Source: Acidobacteriota bacterium
GTDB taxonomy: Bacteria > Acidobacteriota > Terriglobia > Bryobacterales > Bryobacteraceae
Length of the DNA: 64,000 nt
Direction: 5' to 3'
Assembly: GCA_025352795.1 (NCBI GenBank)
Contig: JANXSF010000041.1
Location: 62,001-126,000 of the forward strand
Part shown: piece by piece, positions 37,809 through 47,324 of the stretch
Numbering within the stretch: position 1 is the first letter of the stretch
Layout of the letters: every line of letters starts with the position of its first letter
Notes under the pieces: generated by a model
What the model saw: only the letters and a program-made list of their open reading frames with translations
The model's database searches: none
Told to the model about the DNA's origin: nothing
Position numbers and translations under genes: made by a program

Positions 37809-38234
37809 CTACTTGTGCCCCGCGTAATCGGTTGACTTCATGAAAACGGCTTCCACTTTGTCAACCAATTTACCGTTCACTTCCGAAGCAGTTCTGGCTT
37901 TCACCCAAGCCTCATCCGCTTGAAACGCCTTCCAGGAGGAATCGCGAGCCTCTTTGCTGGGATAGCCCAACACATAAATCAGCTTTCCATCGGAACCATC
38001 TTCTTTGTCCATGGGGCCCCAGAAACCAACAATTTCCATGCCATGTTTCTTAAACAAAGCAATGGTATGGTCCCGAAAGCGTTTGTGCAATTCTTCCAAC
38101 TTGCCAGGAGCAGCATAGTAGGTGCGCATTTCGTAGAACATTCCATCTTTGCGCAGGGAGGGTGAAGGGGCAGGGGTTTTTGCAAATGTTGTCATAGTGG
38201 CAATCAGTGTGAGGATCAGTAAAATATGTTTCAT
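37809..38234 (-). CDS. Secreted NIPSNAP-family protein
   Basis: 141 residues with a signal peptide ([16 protein letters not shown]). The mature part shows the NIPSNAP pattern: [40 protein letters not shown] and a [24 protein letters not shown] repeat-like half. This is a ferredoxin-like dimeric barrel fold; function in bacteria is unknown. Directly upstream of the AcuI-like gene and divergent from the AddB-like gene (37 bp between starts). Confidence 0.88.
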   Translation of the reverse strand: MKHILLILTLIATMTTFAKTPAPSPSLRKDGMFYEMRTYYAAPGKLEELHKRFRDHTIALFKKHGMEIVGFWGPMDKEDGSDGKLIYVLGYPSKEARDSSWKAFQADEAWVKARTASEVNGKLVDKVEAVFMKSTDYAGHK

Positions 38235-38271
38235 CGGTTATTTAGTATATCGTTCCGTACAATGGAATTTC

Positions 38272-40815
38272 ATGTCGAAATTCTATTGGCAGGCCTTACA
38301 AACGGGTGCAACCCTGGTAACGGCAAACTCACGACTAGCCCGAAGCCATCGAATGGAATTCGATGATTGTCAGCGCAATGAGGGTCGCTTGGTTTGGCCA
38401 ACAGCGGAAATTTTCCCATGGTCCATTTGGATCAACCGATTGCACCAACGTTCGTTTGCCCCTGAAGTGGTTTTGAATGTTCATCAGGAAGCGTCGCTTT
38501 GGCAGCAGGCTATTGCTGAAGATGGCGTTGAATTGCTGGACCTTCCCGCCACGGCCAAAGCCGCCAGTCGGGCGCTGCGTTTGGTTGAAACCTGGAATGT
38601 TCCACTGGAAGATGCTTCATTCGAAAACCATTCTGACGGCAAAGCGTTTCGGCGATGGTGCAACCGATTCCAGCTCAAACTCCGTCGACAAGGGTGGATT
38701 ACCGCAGCGGGACAGGAACAAGCAATAGCCCTTGGACTTCAACATTCGCCGAAACTTTTGATGCTTGCTGGCTTTGATGAATTTACACCACTGCAACTGC
38801 GAGTATTAGAAAAGTGCAAGCAGATGGGAACGACAGTGGAAAGAATCGACGCAGAGCAGGAATCGACGGATCGTTATTATTGTGCAGGTTTTGAAGATCA
38901 AACCAGCGAAATCAATGCGGCTGCAAGTTGGGCGCGACGAACGTTAGACCAAACACCAAATGCCATCATTGGAATTATCGCAACAGGTCTTGCCGACATA
39001 AGAGCCCAATTGGACCGGGCTCTGGAGCACGCTTTGGGCACTAGAGCATTCAATATTTCATTGGGACTTCCATTGACGCAATGGCCCATGGTTACGGCAG
39101 CTCTTTTGATTCTTGAATTGATGGATGCACGCGATTTATCTGTAGAAGAATGGGGCGGACTTCTTCGTACTCCTTTCTTATATGGTGCAGAAAGAGAACT
39201 CACTGCAAGGGGACAATTAGAGGCTCGTCTACGACGGAGAGGTGGCATGGAAGTCAGCTTGGATGCGATTCCAGAGGGTTGTCCATTATTTTCAAAATTA
39301 TTGAATGACTTGAAAATCCAAATAAACTCACTTCCCCGCAAACAGAGTATTGCAGGCTGGGCACAGACTTTTTCCAATTTCCTAAAAGTTGGCGGTTGGC
39401 CTGGTGAACGGGTGATGTCCAGCACAGAGCGGCAAACTCTTGCCCGGTGGAATGAAGTGGTTGCTATTCTCACCAGCTTGGAATCGACGGAAGGAATTGT
39501 GGATCGCCGGAGGGCTCTGGATTGGTTGCGACGGATCGCGGCCGATACGGTGTTTCAACCGGAAACTGCCGATGCACCGGTTCAAGTTCTGGAAGGGTTG
39601 CAAGCGGCAGGCAGCCGTTTCGACGCGTTATGGCTTTTAGGAATGGAAGACCGGGCCTGGCCCGCACCAGCGCAGCCCGAACCGTTTCTACCTCGTGAAT
39701 TACAGCTTCGGTTGGAACTGCCGCATTCCAGTGCAGAAAGAGAATACCGATTTTCGAAGGATTTATTAGAGCGACTGCAAGCCAGTGCCCCTGTTGTAAT
39801 CGCAAGCTATCCGCAGCGGGACGGGGAAGAAGAATTACGACCCAGCGGTTTTCTGTCAACGTATAAACCATATGCCGCGGAAGCCTCTTCCGTTGACTAT
39901 TGGTTGGATCAGCGGAAGTTGGTGGAGGTGGAATTGTTGGACGATTTCAAAGCTCCTGAACTGCCCCCTGGAGCCCTCTCTGGCGGATCTTGGTTAATTA
40001 AAAACACTGCCCAGTGCCCATTTCGAGGCTTTGCCAGCGTAAGGCTAGGGGCGGGAAGTTTGGAATCGCCAGTGCCGGGATTGGCGCAAACAGAGCGCGG
40101 GACTTTGATTCATACAGCAATGGAAGTGTTCTGGAGAACATTGAAGTTTCATACAAATCTTGTGAACCTGACTCCGCAACAACGCACAGAAGCTATTTCC
40201 AATGCCAGCCATGAGGCTGTAGAACGGCATCGTAAAGCTTGGATGAGTAATCGCTTCGCTGCATTGGAACAATCCCGTATTCAAAAGCTGCTGACTGAAT
40301 GGTTGGTTAAAGAAGAAAGGCGAGAACCCTTTGAAGTGACGCTTACAGAGCAGTCTGCGGAAATTGAGTTGGATGGTGTGAAAATCCGCATACGAATTGA
40401 TCGCTTGGATGAATTGTCCGGTGGTCGTGAAGTGGTGGTGGATTATAAAAGCACTGCTCCCAACTCAAAGACCTGGGAAGGGGAACGATTGGAGGAACCG
40501 CAATTGCCGCTCTACGCCATTGTAAGAAGTGAGAAAGCAAATGGCGTGGCGTTTGCGCAAATGAAAGCAGGCGATGTGAAATTCCAAGGATTGGCCGATG
40601 GGTCAACAGGCATGGGAAGTAGCGTTAAGTTTCCCAAGGAACCTTGGACGAAACAGTTGGAAATCTGGCGTGAACAGCTAACTGGTTTCGCCCATGAATT
40701 GCGAACTGGCTATGCCGCCGTATCCCCTATTGACGGTGCATGCGATTTCTGTGGGCTTACGACTCTTTGCAGAATTCGCACGGAAGGTGGCGGTCAGGAG
40801 GTGGTGGATGAATAG
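38272..40815 (+). CDS. AddB-like helicase-nuclease subunit with Fe-S PD-(D/E)XK domain
   Basis: 847 residues from ATG 38272; the frame is open upstream to 38149, but that part overlaps the NIPSNAP gene and is not family-like. The N-terminal UvrD-like fold has no Walker A (LVTANSRLARSH replaces it), as in inactive AddB-type helicase folds. The C-terminal RecB-type nuclease has RIDRLDELSGGREVVVDYKST (Asp724, Lys726). Four cysteines, Cys582, Cys824, Cys827 and Cys833 (CDFCGLTTLC), match the iron-sulphur staple of AddB nucleases. The stop overlaps the AddA-like start by 8 nt. Likely processes double-strand breaks for recombination. It belongs to the group often annotated as probable DNA repair protein rather than the Bacillus AddB family. 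Confidence 0.88.
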   Translation: MSKFYWQALQTGATLVTANSRLARSHRMEFDDCQRNEGRLVWPTAEIFPWSIWINRLHQRSFAPEVVLNVHQEASLWQQAIAEDGVELLDLPATAKAASRALRLVETWNVPLEDASFENHSDGKAFRRWCNRFQLKLRRQGWITAAGQEQAIALGLQHSPKLLMLAGFDEFTPLQLRVLEKCKQMGTTVERIDAEQESTDRYYCAGFEDQTSEINAAASWARRTLDQTPNAIIGIIATGLADIRAQLDRALEHALGTRAFNISLGLPLTQWPMVTAALLILELMDARDLSVEEWGGLLRTPFLYGAERELTARGQLEARLRRRGGMEVSLDAIPEGCPLFSKLLNDLKIQINSLPRKQSIAGWAQTFSNFLKVGGWPGERVMSSTERQTLARWNEVVAILTSLESTEGIVDRRRALDWLRRIAADTVFQPETADAPVQVLEGLQAAGSRFDALWLLGMEDRAWPAPAQPEPFLPRELQLRLELPHSSAEREYRFSKDLLERLQASAPVVIASYPQRDGEEELRPSGFLSTYKPYAAEASSVDYWLDQRKLVEVELLDDFKAPELPPGALSGGSWLIKNTAQCPFRGFASVRLGAGSLESPVPGLAQTERGTLIHTAMEVFWRTLKFHTNLVNLTPQQRTEAISNASHEAVERHRKAWMSNRFAALEQSRIQKLLTEWLVKEERREPFEVTLTEQSAEIELDGVKIRIRIDRLDELSGGREVVVDYKSTAPNSKTWEGERLEEPQLPLYAIVRSEKANGVAFAQMKAGDVKFQGLADGSTGMGSSVKFPKEPWTKQLEIWREQLTGFAHELRTGYAAVSPIDGACDFCGLTTLCRIRTEGGGQEVVDE

Positions 40816-43800
40816 CCCTGCCGATCAACCGCAACGGTTACAGGCGCTGGATATTTCCAAATCGTTCATTGTGCAAGCACCTGCTGGATCGGGTAAAACT
40901 GAATTGCTTACAAGACGATTTCTTAGCCTATTAGCAGTGGTTGAAAAGCCAGAGACTATCCTGGCCATCACATTCACGCGCAAGGCATCCAGCGAAATGT
41001 TGAGTCGTATTTTAAAGGCGTTAACAAGGGCGACGGAAGACACAATCCCCAGCAATACTTCAGAAAGAGAACAGTATTACATTGCCCGCAAAGCACTGGA
41101 TCGGGATAAAGAAAGGGGATGGAACCTCCTGCAAAATCCCGGTCGCTTACGAGTTTGTACCATCGATTCATTCTGCGTAACCCTTGTGCGTCAAATGCCA
41201 TTTCTTTCCAGACTCGGTGCCCCACCGGCCATTGTAGAGGACGCAACCGAATTGTATCGGGAAGCGGCGCGCGACACATTGGCGTTGCTTGATAGCACAC
41301 AGAGCTGGGCAAAGCATGTTGAAAGAACGCTTGATTATTTGAACAATGATTGGGGAAATGCGGAGAAGTTGTTGATTGAGATGCTGAGTCGTCGCGATCA
41401 GTGGATGCAGCACCTAAGCAATGGAAGGGCAGAGTTGGAAGAAGGTTTGCGCATAGCCATAGAGGACGACCTGGCGCGGGCTCTTCAATTAGCACCAAAG
41501 GCGTTGGAGAAGCATCTGAGCCAACTTGCGCGCACTGCCGCTGCTAATCTTTCTGGATCGGATAGCCCCATCGCAAATCTGCGCGACATGCTTGGCTATC
41601 CGACGGCAGAAGTTGAAGCAGCACCACTCTGGCAGGGAATAGCGGAACTGCTTTTAACAAAGGGTGGGGATTGGCGCAAATCATTGGATAAAAATGCGGG
41701 ATTCCCACCAGGAAGTGCCGCAAAGAGTGCCATGCTCGATCTGATTGATCACTGCAAGCATCTGGCTCAATGGCAGGAGGCTCTTAAGGCGACACGGGAA
41801 TCTGCGCCGCCCAACTATACCGATGATCAGTGGAACATCATCGAATCGTTATCAACAACCATGACCCTTGCCGCAGGTCAACTACAGCAGGTCTTTGCAA
41901 AGCGAGGCGCTGTTGATTTCACTGAGCTTTTGCAACGCGCACTGCGTGCTTTGGAAAACGAAGAAGGTCCCACGGACTTGGCTTACATTCTGGATGGCCG
42001 GATTGAACATATCCTGATGGATGAATTTCAAGACACCAGCCTCTCTCAGAAAAAGCTTCTATCCAAACTGATGTATGGATGGTCGCAAGGTGACAATCGA
42101 TCCCTGTTCCTGGTTGGTGATCCCATGCAATCCATCTACCGATTTCGTGAAGCTGAGGTGGGTATTTTCCTGGATGCCTGGCAGCATGGTCTGGATGCCA
42201 TTGCCCTGGAACCGCTGACTTTAACTGTAAATTTCAGGTCGCAAGCAGGGATTGTCGATTGGGTTAACAGCACCTTTTCAGCGATATTTCCAAAGCAACC
42301 AGATCGGGATTGGGGGGCAGTGTCGTACGCAAAATCAGAACCGCATAAAGGTAAACTTCGTGGAACCGCAGTGCATACGCACCCATTTTTTAGTGATGAC
42401 GAAGACGGCGAAGCGGACCGTGCTGTTGAAATTGCCTGCGAGGCATTGAGTGAAGAAAACACCACCGTCGCGATACTGACTCGAGCAAGGGATCACGTTA
42501 AGCAAATTACCCGTAAGCTGCAAGCCAAAGGACAACGCTATCAAGCTGTGGAGCTGGATTTACTGAAAGACAGGCCCGCCGTACGAGATTTGAATGCACT
42601 GTTAAAAGCGTTACTGTTTCCTGCGGATCGCGTCGCGTGGCTATCCATTCTTCGCGCGCCCTGGTGCGGTTTGACACTAGCAGAATTGGAAGCCATTGCT
42701 GGCAATGATAAGAAGGCTCCGGTTTGGGATTTGATCAAAAACACTGAGCGCTGCACAAGGCTTGAGCGCGTTCATGCTGTGTTGGAACACGCATTGGAGA
42801 ACCGCAAACGTTTCCCCTTGGCCAGTTGGCTGGAAGATACCTGGCTTGCATTGGGAGGAGCAGCAACATTGCCTGATGAAGCCGCACGGCAGGACGCCCA
42901 TCGCTTTCTTGAATTTCTAGATTCCTTTGATCGGGGTAGCGAGATCGCGAGTTTGGCGGAGTTTGAAAAAGGTCTTGAGAAGTTGTATGCCAAACCAGAT
43001 CCATCCGCCGATGGGCGTTTGCAAGTGATGACCATCCACAAAGCTAAGGGGCTGGAATTTGATGTGGTAATTCTTCCTGGCTTAGGGAACAAACGGGCAT
43101 CGGATGCAAGTCGACTGCTGTATTGGCTGCAAAGATCGAATCATCAATCGGACAGCGTCGTAGTGGCTTCAGCATCAGAAGCTGGTGGGGAAAAGGATGC
43201 GATTGTGGGTTACGTCAAGGCGGTTGAAAAGAAACGTAACTTGCACGAAGAGGCGCGACTTTTGTATGTGGCAGCAACTCGGGCAAAGCGTGAACTGCAT
43301 TTAATTGGCGCCGTAGGAAAAGATGGCAAGGCGGGTGGAAGTGCTTTAGAGACGCTTTGGGAGGCAGTAAAGGATGAATTTCAATCACCAAAGCAGCTCA
43401 ATTTATTAACAGGCTTGCAACCAACTGCTCACAACCGAATGGAACGATTCGTTGATGGTTGGCAAATTCCGGCAAGAGCACCAGCAATCCAATGGGATTC
43501 GCAGCAGCCCGAACCATCTTCAACTGAGATAACTTTTGATTGGAGCGGATTCACGCTACGGAGCGTGGGGACAGTGGTTCATCGCTTTCTGGAGCGCGTC
43601 GGGCAGGAGGGGTTGGACCGTTGGACTGGCCCTCAATTGGATCGGCACCGCAATGACATTGCTCGGCAACTTCAATCGCTTGGCGTCGCCGCAGCAGAGA
43701 TAGAGCAAAACCAGATTCGTGGCCTGGAAGCGATTCGGCAAACACTCACCGACGAAAGAGGGAAGTGGATTTTGTCTAATCATCAGGAGGCTTGTTCAGA

Positions 43801-44098
43801 ATGGGAACTGACTGGTGAGTTTGCTGGCGAGCTTCGTTCCATTAAAATTGACCGTTCTTTTGTGGATGAAAACGGAACGCGGTGGATCATAGATTATAAA
43901 ACTGGTTGGCATGAAGGCTCACAGAAAGATGCGTTCCTCGATAACGAAATGGAGCGATATCGCAAGCAATTGGAAAGCTATGCGGCGTTAGTATCTTCCA
44001 TTGACAGCAGGCCAATCCGTTTAGGCCTTTACTTTCCACTACTCAAGGGATGGAGGGAATGGGGCTACCAGCGAACTTTGACGGCTTACGGGCAATAA
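40808..44098 (+). CDS. AddA-like UvrD-family helicase-nuclease
   Basis: 1096 residues from ATG 40808, inside the end of the AddB-like gene. Walker A QAPAGSGKTELL (Lys30), motif Ia AITFTRKAS, Walker B-type LMDEFQDTS, motif III/IV VGDPMQSIYRFREAEV, motif V MTIHKAKGLEFDVVILPG and motif VI LLYVAATRAKRELHL are all present, so the ATPase/translocase should be active. The C-terminal PD-(D/E)XK nuclease has IDRSFVDENGTRWIIDYKTG (Asp1029, Lys1031) and QLESYA. Together with the upstream subunit it forms a two-nuclease AddAB-type double-strand-break resection machine. The 3' end overlaps the convergent methyltransferase gene by 56 nt. Chi-like recognition sites cannot be judged. Confidence 0.92.
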   Translation: MNSPADQPQRLQALDISKSFIVQAPAGSGKTELLTRRFLSLLAVVEKPETILAITFTRKASSEMLSRILKALTRATEDTIPSNTSEREQYYIARKALDRDKERGWNLLQNPGRLRVCTIDSFCVTLVRQMPFLSRLGAPPAIVEDATELYREAARDTLALLDSTQSWAKHVERTLDYLNNDWGNAEKLLIEMLSRRDQWMQHLSNGRAELEEGLRIAIEDDLARALQLAPKALEKHLSQLARTAAANLSGSDSPIANLRDMLGYPTAEVEAAPLWQGIAELLLTKGGDWRKSLDKNAGFPPGSAAKSAMLDLIDHCKHLAQWQEALKATRESAPPNYTDDQWNIIESLSTTMTLAAGQLQQVFAKRGAVDFTELLQRALRALENEEGPTDLAYILDGRIEHILMDEFQDTSLSQKKLLSKLMYGWSQGDNRSLFLVGDPMQSIYRFREAEVGIFLDAWQHGLDAIALEPLTLTVNFRSQAGIVDWVNSTFSAIFPKQPDRDWGAVSYAKSEPHKGKLRGTAVHTHPFFSDDEDGEADRAVEIACEALSEENTTVAILTRARDHVKQITRKLQAKGQRYQAVELDLLKDRPAVRDLNALLKALLFPADRVAWLSILRAPWCGLTLAELEAIAGNDKKAPVWDLIKNTERCTRLERVHAVLEHALENRKRFPLASWLEDTWLALGGAATLPDEAARQDAHRFLEFLDSFDRGSEIASLAEFEKGLEKLYAKPDPSADGRLQVMTIHKAKGLEFDVVILPGLGNKRASDASRLLYWLQRSNHQSDSVVVASASEAGGEKDAIVGYVKAVEKKRNLHEEARLLYVAATRAKRELHLIGAVGKDGKAGGSALETLWEAVKDEFQSPKQLNLLTGLQPTAHNRMERFVDGWQIPARAPAIQWDSQQPEPSSTEITFDWSGFTLRSVGTVVHRFLERVGQEGLDRWTGPQLDRHRNDIARQLQSLGVAAAEIEQNQIRGLEAIRQTLTDERGKWILSNHQEACSEWELTGEFAGELRSIKIDRSFVDENGTRWIIDYKTGWHEGSQKDAFLDNEMERYRKQLESYAALVSSIDSRPIRLGLYFPLLKGWREWGYQRTLTAYGQ

Positions 44099-44828
44099 GA
44101 ATCAGCGACTGGCCTACTGGAAATTGGCGACGTTTCCCCAACCAATTCGCTTCGATTTTTAGTGCTGCATGAAGGATGTTGTCTAACCACGGGGCGACAG
44201 GCTTTACCCCGCTGGTGGCTTCGCTTCGTGTCAAAGGCTCAACGATCCGGAATTTCACAAACGCTACGGGAGACAGCAGGGAGTTCGCATAGGAACACCA
44301 ATCCACTTGGAATCCCTGTTTTTGCACCGCCTGAATCAGACGGTTTCGAGTGAACCTTTGCCGTTCCAAAACGTAGATAGAATGTTTGCTGCGCAATATA
44401 TCCAGTGCCGATACTCGCAGGAACAAATGCCCGCCAGGCTTTAGTACACGAAATAATTCAGCTAAAGAATTGGTTTCTTCACCTTCAGGGAAATGAACAA
44501 TCACATCCATGGAAACTATCGCGTCAAAGCAATCAGAGAGCAGTGGTAAATCGGAAATATTGCATTGCAGCAGATCTGCAACACCAAGGGATTGTGCATA
44601 GGCTAAGCCTTCACTTCCCAGGTCTGCCGCGATGATCTGCCAGCCATATCTTTCAACCATCGCCTTGGCAAAAAAGCCAGTGCCACAGCCTGCTTCTAAG
44701 ACGAAACTGGCGGGTGGGAGCTGATCACGCATAACGTCGAACAAGCGAAACATAATGCTTCGCATGCCACGGTACCACCAAAACTTTTCTTCGGACGTGG
44801 CGATGAAGTCGAACTCAGCCGGGTTCAT
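44043..44828 (-). CDS. Class I SAM-dependent methyltransferase
   Basis: 261 residues from ATG 44828. Motif I VLEAGCGTGFFAKAM (residues 43-57), then IIAADLGSEGLAYAQ, FDAIVSMDVIVHFPEGEE and LKPGGHLFLRVSA are typical of the ubiE/methyltransf_11 fold. The opening EFDFIATSEEKFWWYRGMRSIM resembles methyltransferases found in polysaccharide and lipid-sugar gene sets. It overlaps the epimerase gene by 14 nt, suggesting a shared role in sugar or glycolipid modification. Its last 56 nt overlap the end of the AddA-like gene on the other strand. Confidence 0.88.
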   Translation of the reverse strand: MNPAEFDFIATSEEKFWWYRGMRSIMFRLFDVMRDQLPPASFVLEAGCGTGFFAKAMVERYGWQIIAADLGSEGLAYAQSLGVADLLQCNISDLPLLSDCFDAIVSMDVIVHFPEGEETNSLAELFRVLKPGGHLFLRVSALDILRSKHSIYVLERQRFTRNRLIQAVQKQGFQVDWCSYANSLLSPVAFVKFRIVEPLTRSEATSGVKPVAPWLDNILHAALKIEANWLGKRRQFPVGQSLILIARKPSKFAGSPIPSIP

Positions 44829-45861
44829 TCGATGTAGTGGAAGCGCTTGCCAGGGCAGTCTGCGCGCGAGGCCAGTCTCTTGGCTCAAGGTAATTATTCA
44901 AGTGTTGCCGAAAATAGGAAAGGGTCTGCTGCACTCCCTGCCGGAAGCCGATTTTTGCAGTCCAACCAAACTCTTCGAACAGTCGCGTTGAGCTTGAATA
45001 GTAGCTGCCAATTTCAATTGGTTTAAGGTCTGCTGGAAACGGTTTGAAACCAAAACCAATGCCCGCTTCGTTGCCTGCTATCCTGGCGATATCCATTAAA
45101 GATAGCGGCTCTGGGCCACCTAGATTGAAGATCCTGTGATGAAGCTTGGGTGCACAGCCAGCCGCAAGAAACGCGTCCACCACATCATCCACATGAACAG
45201 GATCGCGCAGTTGAGTTCCATCGCCAAAAACATCGAGTGGCTCACCAATCAACATGCGTCGAAAGAAATTACCCAGGAATCCTTGGCCAGAAATATTTAC
45301 TGCCATTCTTGGGCCATACACGTTGGTCAGCCTGATTACACAGGCGTCCAACGAACCATTCCTTGCAAACAGTCCGTGGTAAAGATCGGCAGCGGCTTTG
45401 TGAACACCATTAAAATCCACCGGGTCAATGGGATGATTTTCATCCATTGGAAGATACCGTGGCACGCCATAGATCTGCCGTGTTCCGGCATAGACAACCC
45501 GCACGCCGGGAACGTTACGGACGCAGGCTTCCAGCAAATGAAGCTGTGCAGTAGTGTTCAATTTCAAATCCCTCAATGGATCCCGCATAGAGTGGATATG
45601 GCTGATTTCACCAGCCAGGTTGAAGATCACGTTGGCCGTGGCCAACAATGTGGGAAGCTCTTCAGCCTGTCCAACATCCCGCACCAGTACATTGATTCGG
45701 CCGCCGGCTGGTGTGAGATTGAAACGATTCCCTCCACAACCGGGAATGGCGGAATCAATGATGGTGACGCGCGCTCCTTCTTCCATCAAACGCAACGATA
45801 GATTAGATCCAATAAATCCAAGTCCACCAGTAACAATCACATGTTTATCGCGGTAACGCAT
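44815..45861 (-). CDS. NAD-dependent epimerase/dehydratase (extended SDR)
   Basis: 348 residues. The NAD loop GGLGFIG at 12-18 begins an extended SDR; NLAGEISHIHSMRDPLRDLKLN and NVYGPRM are typical of nucleotide-sugar epimerases or dehydratases. The catalytic YxxxK is atypical: the segment reads DFNGVHKAAADLYH, with Lys155 present but Asn at the Tyr position (151) and Phe just before. The later RDPVHVDDVVDAFLAA and FNLGGPEPLSL segments support a sugar-nucleotide enzyme. Coupled to the methyltransferase downstream. The exact substrate (UDP- or GDP-sugar) cannot be told. Confidence 0.88.
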   Translation of the reverse strand: MRYRDKHVIVTGGLGFIGSNLSLRLMEEGARVTIIDSAIPGCGGNRFNLTPAGGRINVLVRDVGQAEELPTLLATANVIFNLAGEISHIHSMRDPLRDLKLNTTAQLHLLEACVRNVPGVRVVYAGTRQIYGVPRYLPMDENHPIDPVDFNGVHKAAADLYHGLFARNGSLDACVIRLTNVYGPRMAVNISGQGFLGNFFRRMLIGEPLDVFGDGTQLRDPVHVDDVVDAFLAAGCAPKLHHRIFNLGGPEPLSLMDIARIAGNEAGIGFGFKPFPADLKPIEIGSYYSSSTRLFEEFGWTAKIGFRQGVQQTLSYFRQHLNNYLEPRDWPRAQTALASASTTSNEPG

Positions 45862-45924
45862 CCAGGCGGTGTTCCCTTATGAGACGCGAACATTAAGAGT
45901 TAGCGCTTTAGCTATTCTACGCTG

Positions 45925-47184
45925 TTACGCCGCCAGCAATTCTTGCCCGTCTACAATTTTGTGTTGGGCTGCCGTTACAGATTGCCCATTTACCAGCATT
46001 GCTAAGGGTTGTGGTTCATTACTAAGAGCATTGGTGATCTCTAGCAAGAGCATTGTTGCCAGGCATTCCCAATTTCGTGAAGCGTAAAAGTGGCTTAGAT
46101 GAAAGAGAACGTCTCGACTAAAAGTACGAACCAATTTATGAAACCGACGTAAGCGGCGAGCTTCCGTCAAGTCCGTTTCCTTACGCAAAGCGGCCAGTTC
46201 CAGGCAAATTCGTTGCACAACATCGAAGAGATCTGCTTCGCCAACGAAAAGGGAGTCCAAGTTTTTTCGATTATAAATTGCGTACGTTGCACCCTCATAT
46301 GCTTTTCCGGGGGAATAGCGACGCGCTAAATCAGGCATGTCCATCGCCTGCAAAGCTGGAGCAATCGTTTCCAGATAACCGCGCATGTTGCGTCGAAATG
46401 ATCGGAACGCTTTTTCCATGGAATCGGCATCCAGAACGTCGTAACTGAATTCGCGAATGTTCTTGGCCTGCGGCGAAGTAGTTGCAGACCAGGCAAGCAA
46501 AGGCCATACCAAGGAGCTGTCCATATACCGGTTACGTTCTGTGAAAAATAGGAAGGGAACCCAAAACCGCATCGCTTTTCGCATCGCTACAGAAACGCGA
46601 GCATAGACAGGAAGAAAGTGTCGGTTGCGCTCTGGATAGGTACTTTCCCATGAGCTCTCCCCGCTTTGCGTAAGCGTCACAGACACCGTCATTGGCGTGC
46701 AAATGCGACCATCCTTTCCTTCGCCTACTTGAGGGAACCAGGGCAAGTAGGCTCCGGCTGCCGCTTCAGTGGAGTGTGTGAAGCTAACCGACGATGGAAT
46801 CTTTTGTGAAATAGGAAAAAGCGCCGGAGCCATTAAAGTTAGGCACTGACGAAAAAACTCCTGCTCGAAGTTCATCGTTTGACGTTTTAATCGAAACACC
46901 TGTGGAGTGTCTTTTTCAAGCAACGTGTCAGTTAATAGTTGATCGACATCCGCCAATTCTTTTCGTTCCATGAATGGCAGGTGCAGTTCGCATTGGTTGA
47001 GCGGAAGCTGGCTTTCTATTTCGCTAAGACGTCCAATCGTTTCGCCCTTGAGTTTTCTTCCAAGCAGCATCTCCACTGCGCTGCCCAAGCTTTGGCCACG
47101 AGAAATGGTGGTGACGAAGGGATACGAAAACCCTCCCTGTGCTGAGTCCCGCATCCAATGCAGGTGAATTTTTCTGATAGACAT
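45925..47184 (-). CDS. Protein of unknown function (419 residues)
   Basis: I do not recognise this protein. It has no signal peptide, no clear membrane helix and no Walker, zinc-finger or catalytic triad motif. The composition is ordinary and the codon pattern resembles its neighbours, so it is very likely a real gene. The central part is rich in aromatic residues (AGAYLPWFPQVGEG, MRFWVPFLFFTERNRYMDSS) and the C-terminal third is helical and charged (RLRRFHKLVRTFSRDVLFHLSHFY). It sits between the epimerase-methyltransferase pair and the inositol-phosphatase-like gene on the same strand. The 63-bp gap to the epimerase start leaves it open whether they share a transcript. Confidence 0.75.
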   Translation of the reverse strand: MSIRKIHLHWMRDSAQGGFSYPFVTTISRGQSLGSAVEMLLGRKLKGETIGRLSEIESQLPLNQCELHLPFMERKELADVDQLLTDTLLEKDTPQVFRLKRQTMNFEQEFFRQCLTLMAPALFPISQKIPSSVSFTHSTEAAAGAYLPWFPQVGEGKDGRICTPMTVSVTLTQSGESSWESTYPERNRHFLPVYARVSVAMRKAMRFWVPFLFFTERNRYMDSSLVWPLLAWSATTSPQAKNIREFSYDVLDADSMEKAFRSFRRNMRGYLETIAPALQAMDMPDLARRYSPGKAYEGATYAIYNRKNLDSLFVGEADLFDVVQRICLELAALRKETDLTEARRLRRFHKLVRTFSRDVLFHLSHFYASRNWECLATMLLLEITNALSNEPQPLAMLVNGQSVTAAQHKIVDGQELLAA

Positions 47185-47324
47185 AGGCGGCGAATCCTTG
47201 TGTGGGAATTAACGACTCCACAATAGCGGACCGCACTCAAAAATCGTTCGCAGCCGAGGCGGTCATACAATCCGCGCAATGTCTAACGATCCTAAATCCC
47301 TCACGTTACAAGTAGCAAAGAAAT

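Noticed and set aside
45136-45801. 221-codon open frame on the plus strand
   Set aside because: Fully antisense to the epimerase gene, which has clear motifs and coding pattern.
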